64,000 nt of DNA from Chloroflexota bacterium (GTDB lineage Bacteria; Chloroflexota; Anaerolineae; UBA7937; B3-Chlor), in contig JAUWLF010000007.1 in the NCBI GenBank assembly GCA_030613785.1, forward strand, positions 18,870 through 82,869, given 5' to 3'. Both the position numbers and the translations under genes were made by a program. The notes under the pieces were generated by a model. That model did not search any database. It was not told the DNA's origin and was given only the letters and a program-made list of their open reading frames with translations. Positions 51,860-60,530 of this stretch are shown here, piece by piece (the stretch's first letter is position 1; each line of letters starts with the position of its first letter).

Positions 51860-52888
51860 CTAGACTAGACGATGTACCCCTTTGAGGTGGAGTATTATGT
51901 CGTCAACCTGGGCACTAGGGCGTGGCGATGGTCCCAAAGGATCAGCGATCTCCTCATCGCCCAGCAGGCTTTGCAAGGTGGCGGCAATGGAATAGGCCAG
52001 GGCGCCGAGATCGTAGCCGCCTTCCAGCGTGAATGCGAGACGGCCGCGGCATAACTCCTCCGCCATTTGTCGCAACGTACGTGCGAGGTAGGAATACCCC
52101 GTTGCGGATAGCTGCATCATCCCCAGAGGATCAGCCCAGTGTGCATCATAGCCCGCGGAGACTAGGATCAATTCAGGGCAATAGCGCTCTGCAATTGGAT
52201 ATAGTAGCTCATCAAAGATGCGGGCATAGCCGTCATCGCCTACGCCGGCAGGCAAAGGAACGTTGACCGTGAAGCCCTCTCCCACTCCGGTGCCGATGTT
52301 ATTCCAATCGCCGGTACCTGGATAGAACGGATACTGATGCGTGGAAAAGTATAGCACATTATCGGTATCATAGAAGATGTCATTCGTGCTGTTCCCGTGA
52401 TGAAGGTCGAAGTCGACGATAAGGATGCGGGAGAGCCCCTTCTTCTTGAGTGCGTACTTGGCGGCAACGGCGATATTGTTGAAGATGCAGAATCCCATGC
52501 CGCGACCAGGCAGCGCGTGGTGGCCAGGGGGGCGCACCAGGGCAAAACCGTTCTCGGCCTGGCCTTCCAAGATGGCCTCGAGAAGGTTCAGCAGGCCGCC
52601 TGCCGCCAGGAGCGCCACCTCATGTGTGCGGTTATTGACATAAGTATCAGCGTCCAAATCACCTCCACCTCCCTCGGAGGCCTGTTTGGCCTGCTCGACG
52701 TAGTGCTGGAGATGGACCTCCAGTAGAGAGTCCATGGCCACCGGCGTGGCACCGACCTTGACCAGTCTGTCGAGCAGGTCCCTTTCCTGGAGCACCTGCA
52801 TGGTCTTCTCCAGCCGTTCTCGACATTCCACATGGCCTGGCCGGTTGTGCTCCAAGTACAGAGGATCGTAGACGTAGGAAGTGCTCAT
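51860..52888 (-). CDS. Histone deacetylase-family zinc amidohydrolase
   Basis: A 342-residue class II HDAC/acetylpolyamine amidohydrolase-like enzyme. The active site is complete: RPPGHHALPGRGMGFC, zinc ligands in VDFDLHHGNST and SAGYDAHWADPLG, and the transition-state Tyr in LEGGYDL. Bacterial members deacetylate polyamines, acetoin-related or other small amides, or proteins. It lies between the LCP gene and the TPR gene, all on the - strand, with no clear functional link. Confidence 0.93.
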   Translation of the reverse strand: MSTSYVYDPLYLEHNRPGHVECRERLEKTMQVLQERDLLDRLVKVGATPVAMDSLLEVHLQHYVEQAKQASEGGGGDLDADTYVNNRTHEVALLAAGGLLNLLEAILEGQAENGFALVRPPGHHALPGRGMGFCIFNNIAVAAKYALKKKGLSRILIVDFDLHHGNSTNDIFYDTDNVLYFSTHQYPFYPGTGDWNNIGTGVGEGFTVNVPLPAGVGDDGYARIFDELLYPIAERYCPELILVSAGYDAHWADPLGMMQLSATGYSYLARTLRQMAEELCRGRLAFTLEGGYDLGALAYSIAATLQSLLGDEEIADPLGPSPRPSAQVDDIILHLKGVHRLV

Positions 52889-52958
52889 GATCTTTCCTGA
52901 TGTTCCTCAACTGTGTGGAGGTGATTGTGAACGAAGTATGTGAAGTTCCAACTTGGGC

Positions 52959-54017
52959 CTATTGGTAGAAGATCTCACTGACGAGGGCGTGAATCTTGTC
53001 CCAATCCGGATAGAGGAGGCTGGGTTCATCGCCTGGCTGCCGTTGCGACGGATCGAGCAAGGGGCGGTCAATCACCACCATCTGTATCTCGTCTGGGTTG
53101 ACCCTGCTGGCAAGGTGCGCAAGGTAGATGATCTGATCAGGGCGCAGATCGGTGTAGAAGGTCTGGCTCATGGTCTGAAGCAACTCAGGGAGACGAGGCA
53201 CCATCTCCAGGGTTAGGAACTTTCTGCCTAGGGCCAGCAGGGCCTTCTGCTGCCTGGCCATGCGGTCGAAATCATCGCTGCCGTGTCTGGAGCGACAATA
53301 CCGCAGCAGAGTCTCACTATCCATGTGTTGCTGCCCCGCAGGTATGTGAATGCTTATCTCACCACCTCGGTCATCGGGGTATTTGTTGTCCCACATCTCC
53401 TTCTCGACATAGATGTCCACCCCGCCCAGGAGGTCAACTGTCTCTCTGAAGCCCTGAAAACTGATCATGACATAACCGTGGAGAGGTATGCCGAAGTTCT
53501 GCTGTATCGTATCCATTAGCAGAGCTGGACCGCCACCCGGATAGCCTTGCGTTTCGCCGAGCACATGGGCAATGTTGATACGCCGCTTGCCATGTTCAGG
53601 CACATCTACATATAGGTCGCGGGGGATCGAAAAAAGCAATGCTTCGTTGGTATCGGGGTTGAGAGACGCGATCATGATCGTATCTGTTCGGAAGGACCTG
53701 TGCTGAACCTGCCAGCGCTGGTCCAGTCCCACCAGGAGGATGTTGAAGTGTGGGTTGCCCCCCAGGGCCAGTGCGGTAGCCTGCTCTGCGGGTACGTTTT
53801 CGAATCGGGGCCCTACCGTGGGCAGCAGACCGCTGGCCTCGAGGGGTTGAACGAAAGTACGATACATGTTGTAGAAGTAGGGGATCTCAATGAGTTGGTA
53901 GAAGAGACAGCCCGAAGCGACCCCCATCACACTGCACAGGCTCATTATGACCGACGCTATCACAACGAGACTGAGGGCGCGACACCCCTTGCTCTTGGTG
54001 TGTCTGGGTTGATCCAT
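52959..54017 (-). CDS. LytR-CpsA-Psr (LCP) family cell-wall ligase
   Basis: A 352-residue membrane-anchored protein: short basic cytoplasmic start, one helix (~14-42), then the extracellular LCP domain. Conserved residues are in RTDTIMIASLNPD, FSIPRDLYVDVP, INIAHVLGETQGYPGGG, DLLGGVDIYV and LRYCRSRHGSDDFDRMARQQ. LCP enzymes transfer polyisoprenyl-linked polymers to peptidoglycan or other surface acceptors. ATG 54017 follows GGAGAGG and a near-perfect promoter. Confidence 0.94.
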   Translation of the reverse strand: MDQPRHTKSKGCRALSLVVIASVIMSLCSVMGVASGCLFYQLIEIPYFYNMYRTFVQPLEASGLLPTVGPRFENVPAEQATALALGGNPHFNILLVGLDQRWQVQHRSFRTDTIMIASLNPDTNEALLFSIPRDLYVDVPEHGKRRINIAHVLGETQGYPGGGPALLMDTIQQNFGIPLHGYVMISFQGFRETVDLLGGVDIYVEKEMWDNKYPDDRGGEISIHIPAGQQHMDSETLLRYCRSRHGSDDFDRMARQQKALLALGRKFLTLEMVPRLPELLQTMSQTFYTDLRPDQIIYLAHLASRVNPDEIQMVVIDRPLLDPSQRQPGDEPSLLYPDWDKIHALVSEIFYQ

Positions 54018-54047
54018 CGTTCCTCTCCAGCAGTAGAATGCATTTCA

Positions 54048-54075
54048 ATTATAGCGGTTTTCAATGTCGTGTCAA
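54048..54075 (-). promoter_or_regulatory. Near-consensus promoter of the LCP gene
   Basis: On the - strand TTGACA (54070-54075), 16 bp, TATAAT (54048-54053); both boxes match the consensus fully. The leader to ATG 54017 is ~24 nt. Confidence 0.85.
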
Positions 54076-54104
54076 CAGCTCTCTTGAGCGCAGGCAGAAA
54101 GAAA

Positions 54105-54146
54105 GATAGCCCCATCTCAGTGAGATTTCGCTGAAAAGGGGCTATC
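54105..54146 (-). terminator. Terminator of the hppA gene
   Basis: GATAGCCCC (54105-54113) pairs with GGGGCTATC (54138-54146). On the - strand it is followed by TTTCTTTC and lies 30 bp after the hppA stop, just upstream of the LCP promoter. Confidence 0.8.
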
Positions 54147-54175
54147 CCAGCCTGATCCCAATGATCGAGCAGTAG

Positions 54176-56362
54176 CTACAAGCTGATGAACAGTGGTGCG
54201 AGCACCAAGGTGACGGTGGACAGCAGCTTGATGAGCACGTGCACCGACGGCCCTGCGGTGTCCTTCAGCGGGTCTCCAACCGTGTCTCCCACCACGGCGG
54301 CAGTGTGCGTTGCGCTACCTTTGGCAATCACGTTCCCGTCTGCATCTTTGAGGAGCCCGGCCTCAATGGACTTCTTGGCATTGTCCCACGCGGCGCCGCT
54401 GTTGTTCATCACTGTGGCCAAGAGGACGCCGCATATGGTGCCTACCATCAGAAAAGCTGCTTCCGCCTCAGCTCGCAATACGATGCCCACGATAATGGGG
54501 GTGGCCACCGCCAATACCCCTGGAGCGATCATCTCCTTCAGTGCTGCTCGAGTGGTGATGTCGACAGCGCGAGCGTAGTCAGGTCGGGATGTGCCAGCCA
54601 TGATGCCTGGGTCCTCACGGAACTGCCGCCGCACCTCTTCGATGATCTCACCCGCGGTGCGGCCTACGGCACGGATGGCGAAGGAACTGAAGAGGAAGAT
54701 GAGCATGGCGCCAATGAGGGCCCCCACGAAAACCTCAACGCTGGAGAGGTTCACCACCTGTGAAGCGGCCACCATCTCCTCTATCACATCGGGGGCGTAT
54801 CCCAAGCCTTCCAGCATCCTCCTCCTCACCAACTCCACCTTATCCAGGTAGGCCGAGAAAAGCAGGAAAGCGGCCAGTGCCGCTGAGCCGATGGCGTACC
54901 CCTTGGTGAGCGCCTTGGTGGTATTACCCGCCGAATCCAGAGCGTCTGTCCCGCGGCGAATCTCCTCGGGAGCGCCCGACATCTCGACGATGCCTCCCGC
55001 GTTGTCGGCGATGGGTCCAAAGGTGTCCATGGCGAGAATGTAGGCACAGGTCATGAGCATGCCCATGGTCGCGATTGCAGTGCCATAGATGCCACCCACG
55101 GTAGGACTGATCGCCAGCACCGCACTGGCCTGCGCTCCAGCCCAAAAGGAGCCGATCAGCGCTACGGAGATCACGATCACTGGCGCCGCGGTGTTCTCGA
55201 GACCGATGCCCAATCCAGCGATGATATTGGTCGCCGCCCCTGTCCTAGATTGCTCAGCGATGAACTTGACCGGGCGCCAGCGGTTGCCGGTGTAGTACTC
55301 AGTGATAACTACAAAGGCGACGCTGGTGAGGAGACCGATGAAGCCCGCGACAAAGAACCACCACCAGGCTTGACCTAGCATGAGATAGGTACAAGCAGCA
55401 AGGCTTATGACGGAGAGGATGAAGGTGACCGCATACCCACGGATGAGAGGGCTGATGGGGTCTTCCCCTTTCCGCATCCGCACGGACATCAAACCAACGA
55501 TGGACGCTATCAAGCCCCAGGCCCGCACCACCAAGGGGAAGAAGATCCAGGAATCGTAGCCGGTGGCCTTGGCCATAGCGACGCCCAAGATCATTGCTCC
55601 TATGTTCTCGGCGACGGTGGATTCGAATAGGTCCGCGCCTCGACCGGCGCAGTCGCCGACGTTGTCCCCTACCAGATCGGCGATCACTGCTGGGTTGCGC
55701 GGGTCGTCCTCCGGGATGCCTGCCTCAATCTTGCCTACGAGATCGGCGCCGACATCAGCCGCCTTGGTGTAGATACCTCCCCCTAGTTGGGCAAAAAGGG
55801 CGACGAAGCTGGCTCCAAACCCGAAGCCCACGATGATGAAGGGTGCATCGTGGGGGGTGGTGCCCCCGCCGTAGAGGTAGAAGATGGCCGCGACGCCCAG
55901 CAGGCTCAGGGCAACCACCAGGAGTCCGGAAACCGCTCCGCCGCGGAGAGCAACGAGTAGTGCTTCTCCCACACTCCTGCCCGCGGCGCTAGCACACCGC
56001 GTGTTGGATTTGACAGCCACGTACATGCCGACGATGCCTGAGATGGCCGAACACGCGGCGCCCGCGAGGAAGGCGATGCCCGTACGTATGCCCAGCTCCA
56101 CAATGTCGATCTCCACCTCGGGAAAGCGCTCGAAGAGGGTGATCAGACCGCCGACGAGAAGAGCCGTGAGCACCGCCAGTATGGCGATAGTCGTGTACTG
56201 GCGCTTGACGAAAGCAACCGCCCCCTCATAGATCGTGGCTCCCACGTCCTGCATCTCCTGAGTGCCCGTGTCTCGTCGGAGCACATCCCACGCCAAATAG
56301 ACGGCGAAGAGGATCGCTGCCACACCGCAAACAGGCACCATCCACATCAGATTCAGAGTCAT
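54176..56362 (-). CDS. hppA: Membrane-bound proton-pumping pyrophosphatase, K+-independent type
   Basis: A 728-residue membrane pyrophosphatase with ~16 hydrophobic helices. Substrate and metal-binding acidic motifs are present (GIYTKAADVGADLVGKIE, DLVGDNVGDCAGRGADLFES, MDTFGPIADNAGG). The potassium-determining segment reads GNTTKALTKG: lysine where K+-dependent enzymes have alanine, which marks the K+-independent, proton-pumping class. It uses pyrophosphate from biosynthesis to energise the membrane, useful for an energy-limited anaerobe. ATG 56362 follows AAGGAGG. Confidence 0.95.
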   Translation of the reverse strand: MTLNLMWMVPVCGVAAILFAVYLAWDVLRRDTGTQEMQDVGATIYEGAVAFVKRQYTTIAILAVLTALLVGGLITLFERFPEVEIDIVELGIRTGIAFLAGAACSAISGIVGMYVAVKSNTRCASAAGRSVGEALLVALRGGAVSGLLVVALSLLGVAAIFYLYGGGTTPHDAPFIIVGFGFGASFVALFAQLGGGIYTKAADVGADLVGKIEAGIPEDDPRNPAVIADLVGDNVGDCAGRGADLFESTVAENIGAMILGVAMAKATGYDSWIFFPLVVRAWGLIASIVGLMSVRMRKGEDPISPLIRGYAVTFILSVISLAACTYLMLGQAWWWFFVAGFIGLLTSVAFVVITEYYTGNRWRPVKFIAEQSRTGAATNIIAGLGIGLENTAAPVIVISVALIGSFWAGAQASAVLAISPTVGGIYGTAIATMGMLMTCAYILAMDTFGPIADNAGGIVEMSGAPEEIRRGTDALDSAGNTTKALTKGYAIGSAALAAFLLFSAYLDKVELVRRRMLEGLGYAPDVIEEMVAASQVVNLSSVEVFVGALIGAMLIFLFSSFAIRAVGRTAGEIIEEVRRQFREDPGIMAGTSRPDYARAVDITTRAALKEMIAPGVLAVATPIIVGIVLRAEAEAAFLMVGTICGVLLATVMNNSGAAWDNAKKSIEAGLLKDADGNVIAKGSATHTAAVVGDTVGDPLKDTAGPSVHVLIKLLSTVTLVLAPLFISL

Positions 56363-56428
56363 GTCCGCCTCCTTGGAATGTGGTTGTCTAGGGCAGGCCC
56401 GTGGCCAACCCTGCCCGAGAACCGCAGT

Positions 56429-56458
56429 ATTGTATCATACAAGAGCCGACGGCGGCAA
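56429..56458 (-). promoter_or_regulatory. Candidate promoter of hppA
   Basis: On the - strand TTGCCG (56453-56458), 18 bp, TACAAT (56429-56434); the leader to ATG 56362 would be ~60 nt. Confidence 0.5.
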
Positions 56459-56500
56459 GGACGCTGGAGAACTCGTCGGGAACATGGTTTGCCCCCTGAG

Positions 56501-56728
56501 GGCATCCGCCGAGCGATGATCAGGTTCTTCTTGGACCACGGAGAGAACGTCTCCTACAGCGCCAGGGTCTTCAGAACCTCTCGGCCTACGGTCACCAAAT
56601 GGTTCAACCGGTACAATGCACAGGGCTGGCAAGGTCTCCGAGACCTCCCTGGACCGGCGCATCCTACCTCACTGCCCGCTGGCACGTGTCAGGTGGGCGG
56701 GGCTGCGAGTTCGTCACCGCTCAGATAG
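56501..56728 (+). pseudogene. Transposase helix-turn-helix remnant
   Basis: About 60 codons encode a transposase-type N-terminal HTH: GIRRAMIRFFLDHGENVS, then FRTSRPTVTKWFNRYNAQGW and GLRDLPGPAHP, as in IS481/IS3/IS630-group transposases (arm-binding HTH followed by a Pro-rich linker). Nothing of the catalytic DDE domain follows; the frame ends at 56728 just before the phoU promoter. No start codon with an SD and no terminal inverted repeats seen. It is likely a dead insertion-element scrap. Confidence 0.5.
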
Positions 56729-56734
56729 TGAGTA

Positions 56735-56763
56735 TTGCTGGAGCCTGCTGTTGATGCTATAAT
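56735..56763 (+). promoter_or_regulatory. Promoter of phoU
   Basis: TTGCTG (56735-56740), 17 bp, TATAAT (56758-56763). It is nearly identical in form to the trpB2 promoter, and both leaders contain the 12-mer GATGAAAGGGGG. Here that element is the phoU ribosome-binding site. Confidence 0.75.
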
Positions 56764-56797
56764 ATCAGCACTGTGGTGATGAAAGGGGGGCCCTATC

Positions 56798-57454
56798 ATG
56801 CCTCGTGAGACCTTCGACGAACAGCTCAAGGAGTTAGAGCAGGATCTCCTGAATCTGGGCCAGATGGTTGACGGCGCGATAGAGCGAAGCGTTCAGGCTC
56901 TCGCTGATCGCGACATAGAGCTGTCTCGACTGGTGATCAAAGGTGACGAGGCGGTCAACCAAGCCCAGCGTGACATTGAGGAGAGGTGCCTGGTGCTCAT
57001 CGCTACGCAACAGCCAGCCGCCAGCGACCTACGCGTAATCTTCGCCGTAGCCAACATAGCGACGGAGCTGGAAAGGATGGGGGACCATGCGAAGGGAATC
57101 GGTCAGATTGGCGTGATGATGGGTCCTCGTGAGCCCCTCAAGCCTTTGATAGATATCCCCCGCATGGCGGACAAGGCAAGGTGGCTCCTCGACAAAGAGC
57201 TGGAAGCCTTCGTCAGCCGTGATATCGAGCTAGCGAGGAGCTTGGGCGGAGAGGATGACGAGGTCGACCGGTTGTATGATCAGGTGTTCAGGGAACTACT
57301 GATCTTCATGATGGACGACCCACGAACCATCACTCGGGCGACCTACCTTCTGTGGGTCGCTCACAATCTGGAAAGAATCGCTGACCGGGTCATCAATATC
57401 GGCGAGCGGGTCGTTTTCCTGGTCACCGGCAAGGTTGAGGAACACAACGTCTAG
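56798..57454 (+). CDS. phoU: PhoU-family phosphate regulator
   Basis: A 218-residue PhoU: two three-helix bundles, each with the metal-binding signature (ELERMGDHAKGI near residue 90 and NLERIADRVINIGERV near the end). PhoU restrains phosphate uptake and PhoR-type signalling. No pst transporter genes are nearby; it is followed by a coiled-coil protein and selB. The OmpR-type regulator and PAS kinase at 20.7-23.1 kb are possible partners (inference). Confidence 0.95.
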   Translation: MPRETFDEQLKELEQDLLNLGQMVDGAIERSVQALADRDIELSRLVIKGDEAVNQAQRDIEERCLVLIATQQPAASDLRVIFAVANIATELERMGDHAKGIGQIGVMMGPREPLKPLIDIPRMADKARWLLDKELEAFVSRDIELARSLGGEDDEVDRLYDQVFRELLIFMMDDPRTITRATYLLWVAHNLERIADRVINIGERVVFLVTGKVEEHNV

Positions 57455-57470
57455 AGAGGCGCAGAGGGCG

Positions 57471-58598
57471 ATGGACACCAGGGAAGCCACCCAGTTACTC
57501 AGCTGGCTGGATGAAGAGCGGCGACGAGACACAGCTTTGCTGGCGGAGGTGCAGAAAGCTCTGGAGCAGCACGACAATCTGTTCTTGAGCACCGCCCAGA
57601 AGATCGAGGACATGGAGGAACGCCTGGCTCAGACCAAGGCCGAGTTGGCGAGGATGTCTCGATTCGACACGGCTTTGCAGCAGTTCAAAGACGAGATCCT
57701 GTTGGAGTTGCAGCGGGCTGAGAAACGATTGCAGAAGGAGGGTGATGAGAGAGACACTCGCTTGCGGGACGAGAGGCAGGACAGGGTCAAGGCCCTGGCG
57801 AGTCTCAGCAAACGAATCGAGGAGGCATTCAAGTTTCAGGAGCCCCTGCAGGCGCAACAGACCGAGATCCAACGCTTGAACAAGGCGATATTGGTGCTCA
57901 GGCCACCGCTGGATGAGGCGCGCAAACAAGCGAAGGGGCAGCAGGAGAGGTTACTGATACTCGGCGAGCGGCTCAGCAGAAATGATGAGAGGCTGACCGA
58001 GCTGCTACAAGAGCGCGAGGAGGAGAAGGCCAGGTCCGAGAGCATCAAGGAGAAGTTGACGTTTCTAGAAGGCTGGGCAGAACGGGGCACGCAGCAGATG
58101 GTGGATTTGCAGGCCTTTGGGGAACGACTTAGGGAGGAGCAGGCACAACTGGTAGGAGAGTTGCGGGTCATTGATGACAAACGGGAGAAGCAGCTAGCGG
58201 CGTGGGCCAAAGAGATGAGAGAGTGGCGCAGCGAGGTGAAGAAGGTCGGTGAACAGGTAGCGCTGAGTGACAAGCAGCACAGAAACGCGGAGAAGATCCT
58301 TTCCGCCATGGATACATTGAGAGTACAGCTCCAAAAAGATCGAGAAGTGCTGCAACATATGGAGCAGACTGCAGAAGAGCGTCAGAGACAACAGCTCGAG
58401 GAATGGCGAAAAGAGAACGAGATGCTTTGGCTGAGGAATGACGAGAAGTGGGCACAAATGGGCGAGGAGAACGCCAGGCGTGACGGTCGAATCACACTAT
58501 TGTGGGAGTCTCAGCTAGAGCACCTTCGAGGCCAGGTCGGGGGACTTGCGAAGTGGATTAGGGAGTTTGAAAAGCGACTTGTGCGGTCGAAGAAGTGA
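57471..58598 (+). CDS. Long coiled-coil protein, unknown
   Basis: A 375-residue, highly charged protein made almost wholly of heptad-rich helix (Glu/Arg/Gln/Leu), with stretches such as EEHQDN-like acidic/basic alternations and the block TQLLSWLDEERRRDTALL at its start. No membrane segment, signal peptide or enzymatic motif. ATG 57471 follows GAGGGC; its stop overlaps the selB start. It could be a structural or chromosome-associated protein. I know no functional family, and similarity to SMC-type coils is probably compositional. Confidence 0.75.
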   Translation: MDTREATQLLSWLDEERRRDTALLAEVQKALEQHDNLFLSTAQKIEDMEERLAQTKAELARMSRFDTALQQFKDEILLELQRAEKRLQKEGDERDTRLRDERQDRVKALASLSKRIEEAFKFQEPLQAQQTEIQRLNKAILVLRPPLDEARKQAKGQQERLLILGERLSRNDERLTELLQEREEEKARSESIKEKLTFLEGWAERGTQQMVDLQAFGERLREEQAQLVGELRVIDDKREKQLAAWAKEMREWRSEVKKVGEQVALSDKQHRNAEKILSAMDTLRVQLQKDREVLQHMEQTAEERQRQQLEEWRKENEMLWLRNDEKWAQMGEENARRDGRITLLWESQLEHLRGQVGGLAKWIREFEKRLVRSKK

Positions 58599-60520
58599 GG
58601 GGTATGGGGCAGCGGATTCGCACCGTCGGCACGGCCGGGCATGTTGACCACGGCAAATCTGCCCTCGTTAGAGCGCTTACCGGCATAGATCCTGACCGGC
58701 TCAAGGAGGAGAAGGAACGGGAAATGACCATAGATCTTGGCTTTGCCTGGCTGACCTTGCCCAGTGGTGCCGTGGTGAGCATCGTTGATGTGCCAGGGCA
58801 TGAGAACTTCATAAGGAACATGTTGGCTGGCATAGGCGGCATTGACGCCGCCCTTTTTGTTGTCGCTGCTGATGAGGGAATAATGCCACAGACGCGCGAG
58901 CATCTGGGTATTCTGGATCTCCTGCAACTGGAGTATGGACTGGCGGCCATCACGAAGGCGGACTTGGTTGAGGACGAGGAATGGCTGGAGTTGGTTGTGG
59001 ACGATGTTGCTGACCTGCTGAAGGAGACCAGCCTGGCTGAGGCGGAGATCGTCCCGGTATCCGCCGAGACCGGCCAGGGTCTTGAGACTCTCGTGGAGAA
59101 GCTCGATGACTTGCTCAAAAGGGTGCCCGCCAAGCGTGACGTGGGAAAGCCCCGTCTTCCTGTGGACAGGGTCTTCGTCATGGCGGGCTTCGGCACCATA
59201 GTCACGGGGACTTTGATAGATGGCAGTCTCGGAGTGGGTCAAGAGGTCGAGATATTGCCTTCTGGCCTGAGGTCGCGAATTCGTGGGTTGCAGACTCACC
59301 AGGAAAAGATAGACGCGACTGAGCCCGGTGGCCGTGTAGCGGTGAACCTGGTGGGGTTGAGCAGAGATCAGCTTGGGCGAGGAGATGTATTGACCGTACC
59401 GAATTGGCTCCAGCCGAGCATGTTGGTGGATACCCGATTGCGTTTGCTCGATAGCGCGCCGAAGCCTCTCAAGCACAATGTGGAAGTTGAGTTCTATAGC
59501 GGCTCAGCGCAGATCATGGCGCGCACACGGTTGCTGGGTGATGAGCTGATAGACCCTGGGCAGGAGGGTTGGGTGCAGTTGCGTCTGGCTGAGCCAGCTG
59601 CGTTGGTCCGAGGTGATCGGTTTATCATTCGCCAGCCTTCTCCCAGCCTGACAGTAGGTGGAGGCGTGGTGCTGGACCCAGCTCCTCGGCGACGACACCG
59701 GCGTTTTCGTCCGGCTGTCTTGCAGCGCCTCGAAGCGTTGTCTCATGGCAGTCCGCAAGAGGTCCTTCTTCAGGCTTTGGACGGCGTTCTGCCCCGGCAG
59801 TCTCGCGAGTTGCTCGAGGATGGAGGGCTGCCCGCAAATGAGATGGAGGAGGCTCTGGACGAGCTTCTCGGCCGTTCCAAGGTCTTGGTCCTTGGTCAGG
59901 CCGACGTCGGGGCGCAGGCGGCCATAAGTGAGAACTTGTACCTGATGTCGCGTGACGGTTGGGCGGAGTTGGAGAGACGACTTCGCGCTTCGTTGAGCGA
60001 GTATCATTCCCGGTACCCCTTGCGCACTGGCATGCCCCGGGAGGAACTGAAGAGCAGGTTGAACCTATCCGCCCGTATCTTCAATACGGTAGTCGGGCAC
60101 GCCTCGGCCCAGGAGATCCTCTCCGATGAGGGAGCCGTTCTGAGCCTCCCTGGTCATGAGGTGAGATTCACCCCTGAGCAACAGCGGCGGATTGATGATC
60201 TGTTGGCGAGGTTTGCCCACAGCCCGTACGCTACGCCCTCGGTGGCCGAGTGCGAGTCTGTCCTAGGACCGGAGGTGCTGGACGTCTTGCTGGAGCAAGG
60301 ACGTCTCGTACGGGTGAGCGAGAACGTGCTTTTCCTCGCCGACACCTACGAGGAAATGGTCGCTCGCGTGGTGAAGCACATCGAGGACGAAGGCAGCGTC
60401 ACAGTTGCTCAGGTGAGGGATATGTTTCGGGCGAGCCGCAAATACGCCCTGGCATTGATGGAGCATCTCGACGAGCAGCGAATCACCCGGCGCGTGGCGG
60501 ATGAGAGGATGCTGCGGTGA
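58595..60520 (+). CDS. selB: Selenocysteine-specific elongation factor SelB
   Basis: A 641-residue SelB. The GTPase domain has GTAGHVDHGKSALVRALTG, REMTIDLGFAWL, DVPGHENFI and TKADLV (the SelB form of NKxD). Domains II and III follow (VMAGFGTIVTGTL), and the C-terminal ~270 residues form the winged-helix repeats that bind the SECIS hairpin. So the organism probably inserts selenocysteine. No selA, selD or tRNA-Sec is in the window. GTG 58595 overlaps the coiled-coil stop; ATG 58604 is an alternative start. Confidence 0.93.
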   Translation: MRGMGQRIRTVGTAGHVDHGKSALVRALTGIDPDRLKEEKEREMTIDLGFAWLTLPSGAVVSIVDVPGHENFIRNMLAGIGGIDAALFVVAADEGIMPQTREHLGILDLLQLEYGLAAITKADLVEDEEWLELVVDDVADLLKETSLAEAEIVPVSAETGQGLETLVEKLDDLLKRVPAKRDVGKPRLPVDRVFVMAGFGTIVTGTLIDGSLGVGQEVEILPSGLRSRIRGLQTHQEKIDATEPGGRVAVNLVGLSRDQLGRGDVLTVPNWLQPSMLVDTRLRLLDSAPKPLKHNVEVEFYSGSAQIMARTRLLGDELIDPGQEGWVQLRLAEPAALVRGDRFIIRQPSPSLTVGGGVVLDPAPRRRHRRFRPAVLQRLEALSHGSPQEVLLQALDGVLPRQSRELLEDGGLPANEMEEALDELLGRSKVLVLGQADVGAQAAISENLYLMSRDGWAELERRLRASLSEYHSRYPLRTGMPREELKSRLNLSARIFNTVVGHASAQEILSDEGAVLSLPGHEVRFTPEQQRRIDDLLARFAHSPYATPSVAECESVLGPEVLDVLLEQGRLVRVSENVLFLADTYEEMVARVVKHIEDEGSVTVAQVRDMFRASRKYALALMEHLDEQRITRRVADERMLR

Positions 60521-60530
60521 AGGGAGCGCT

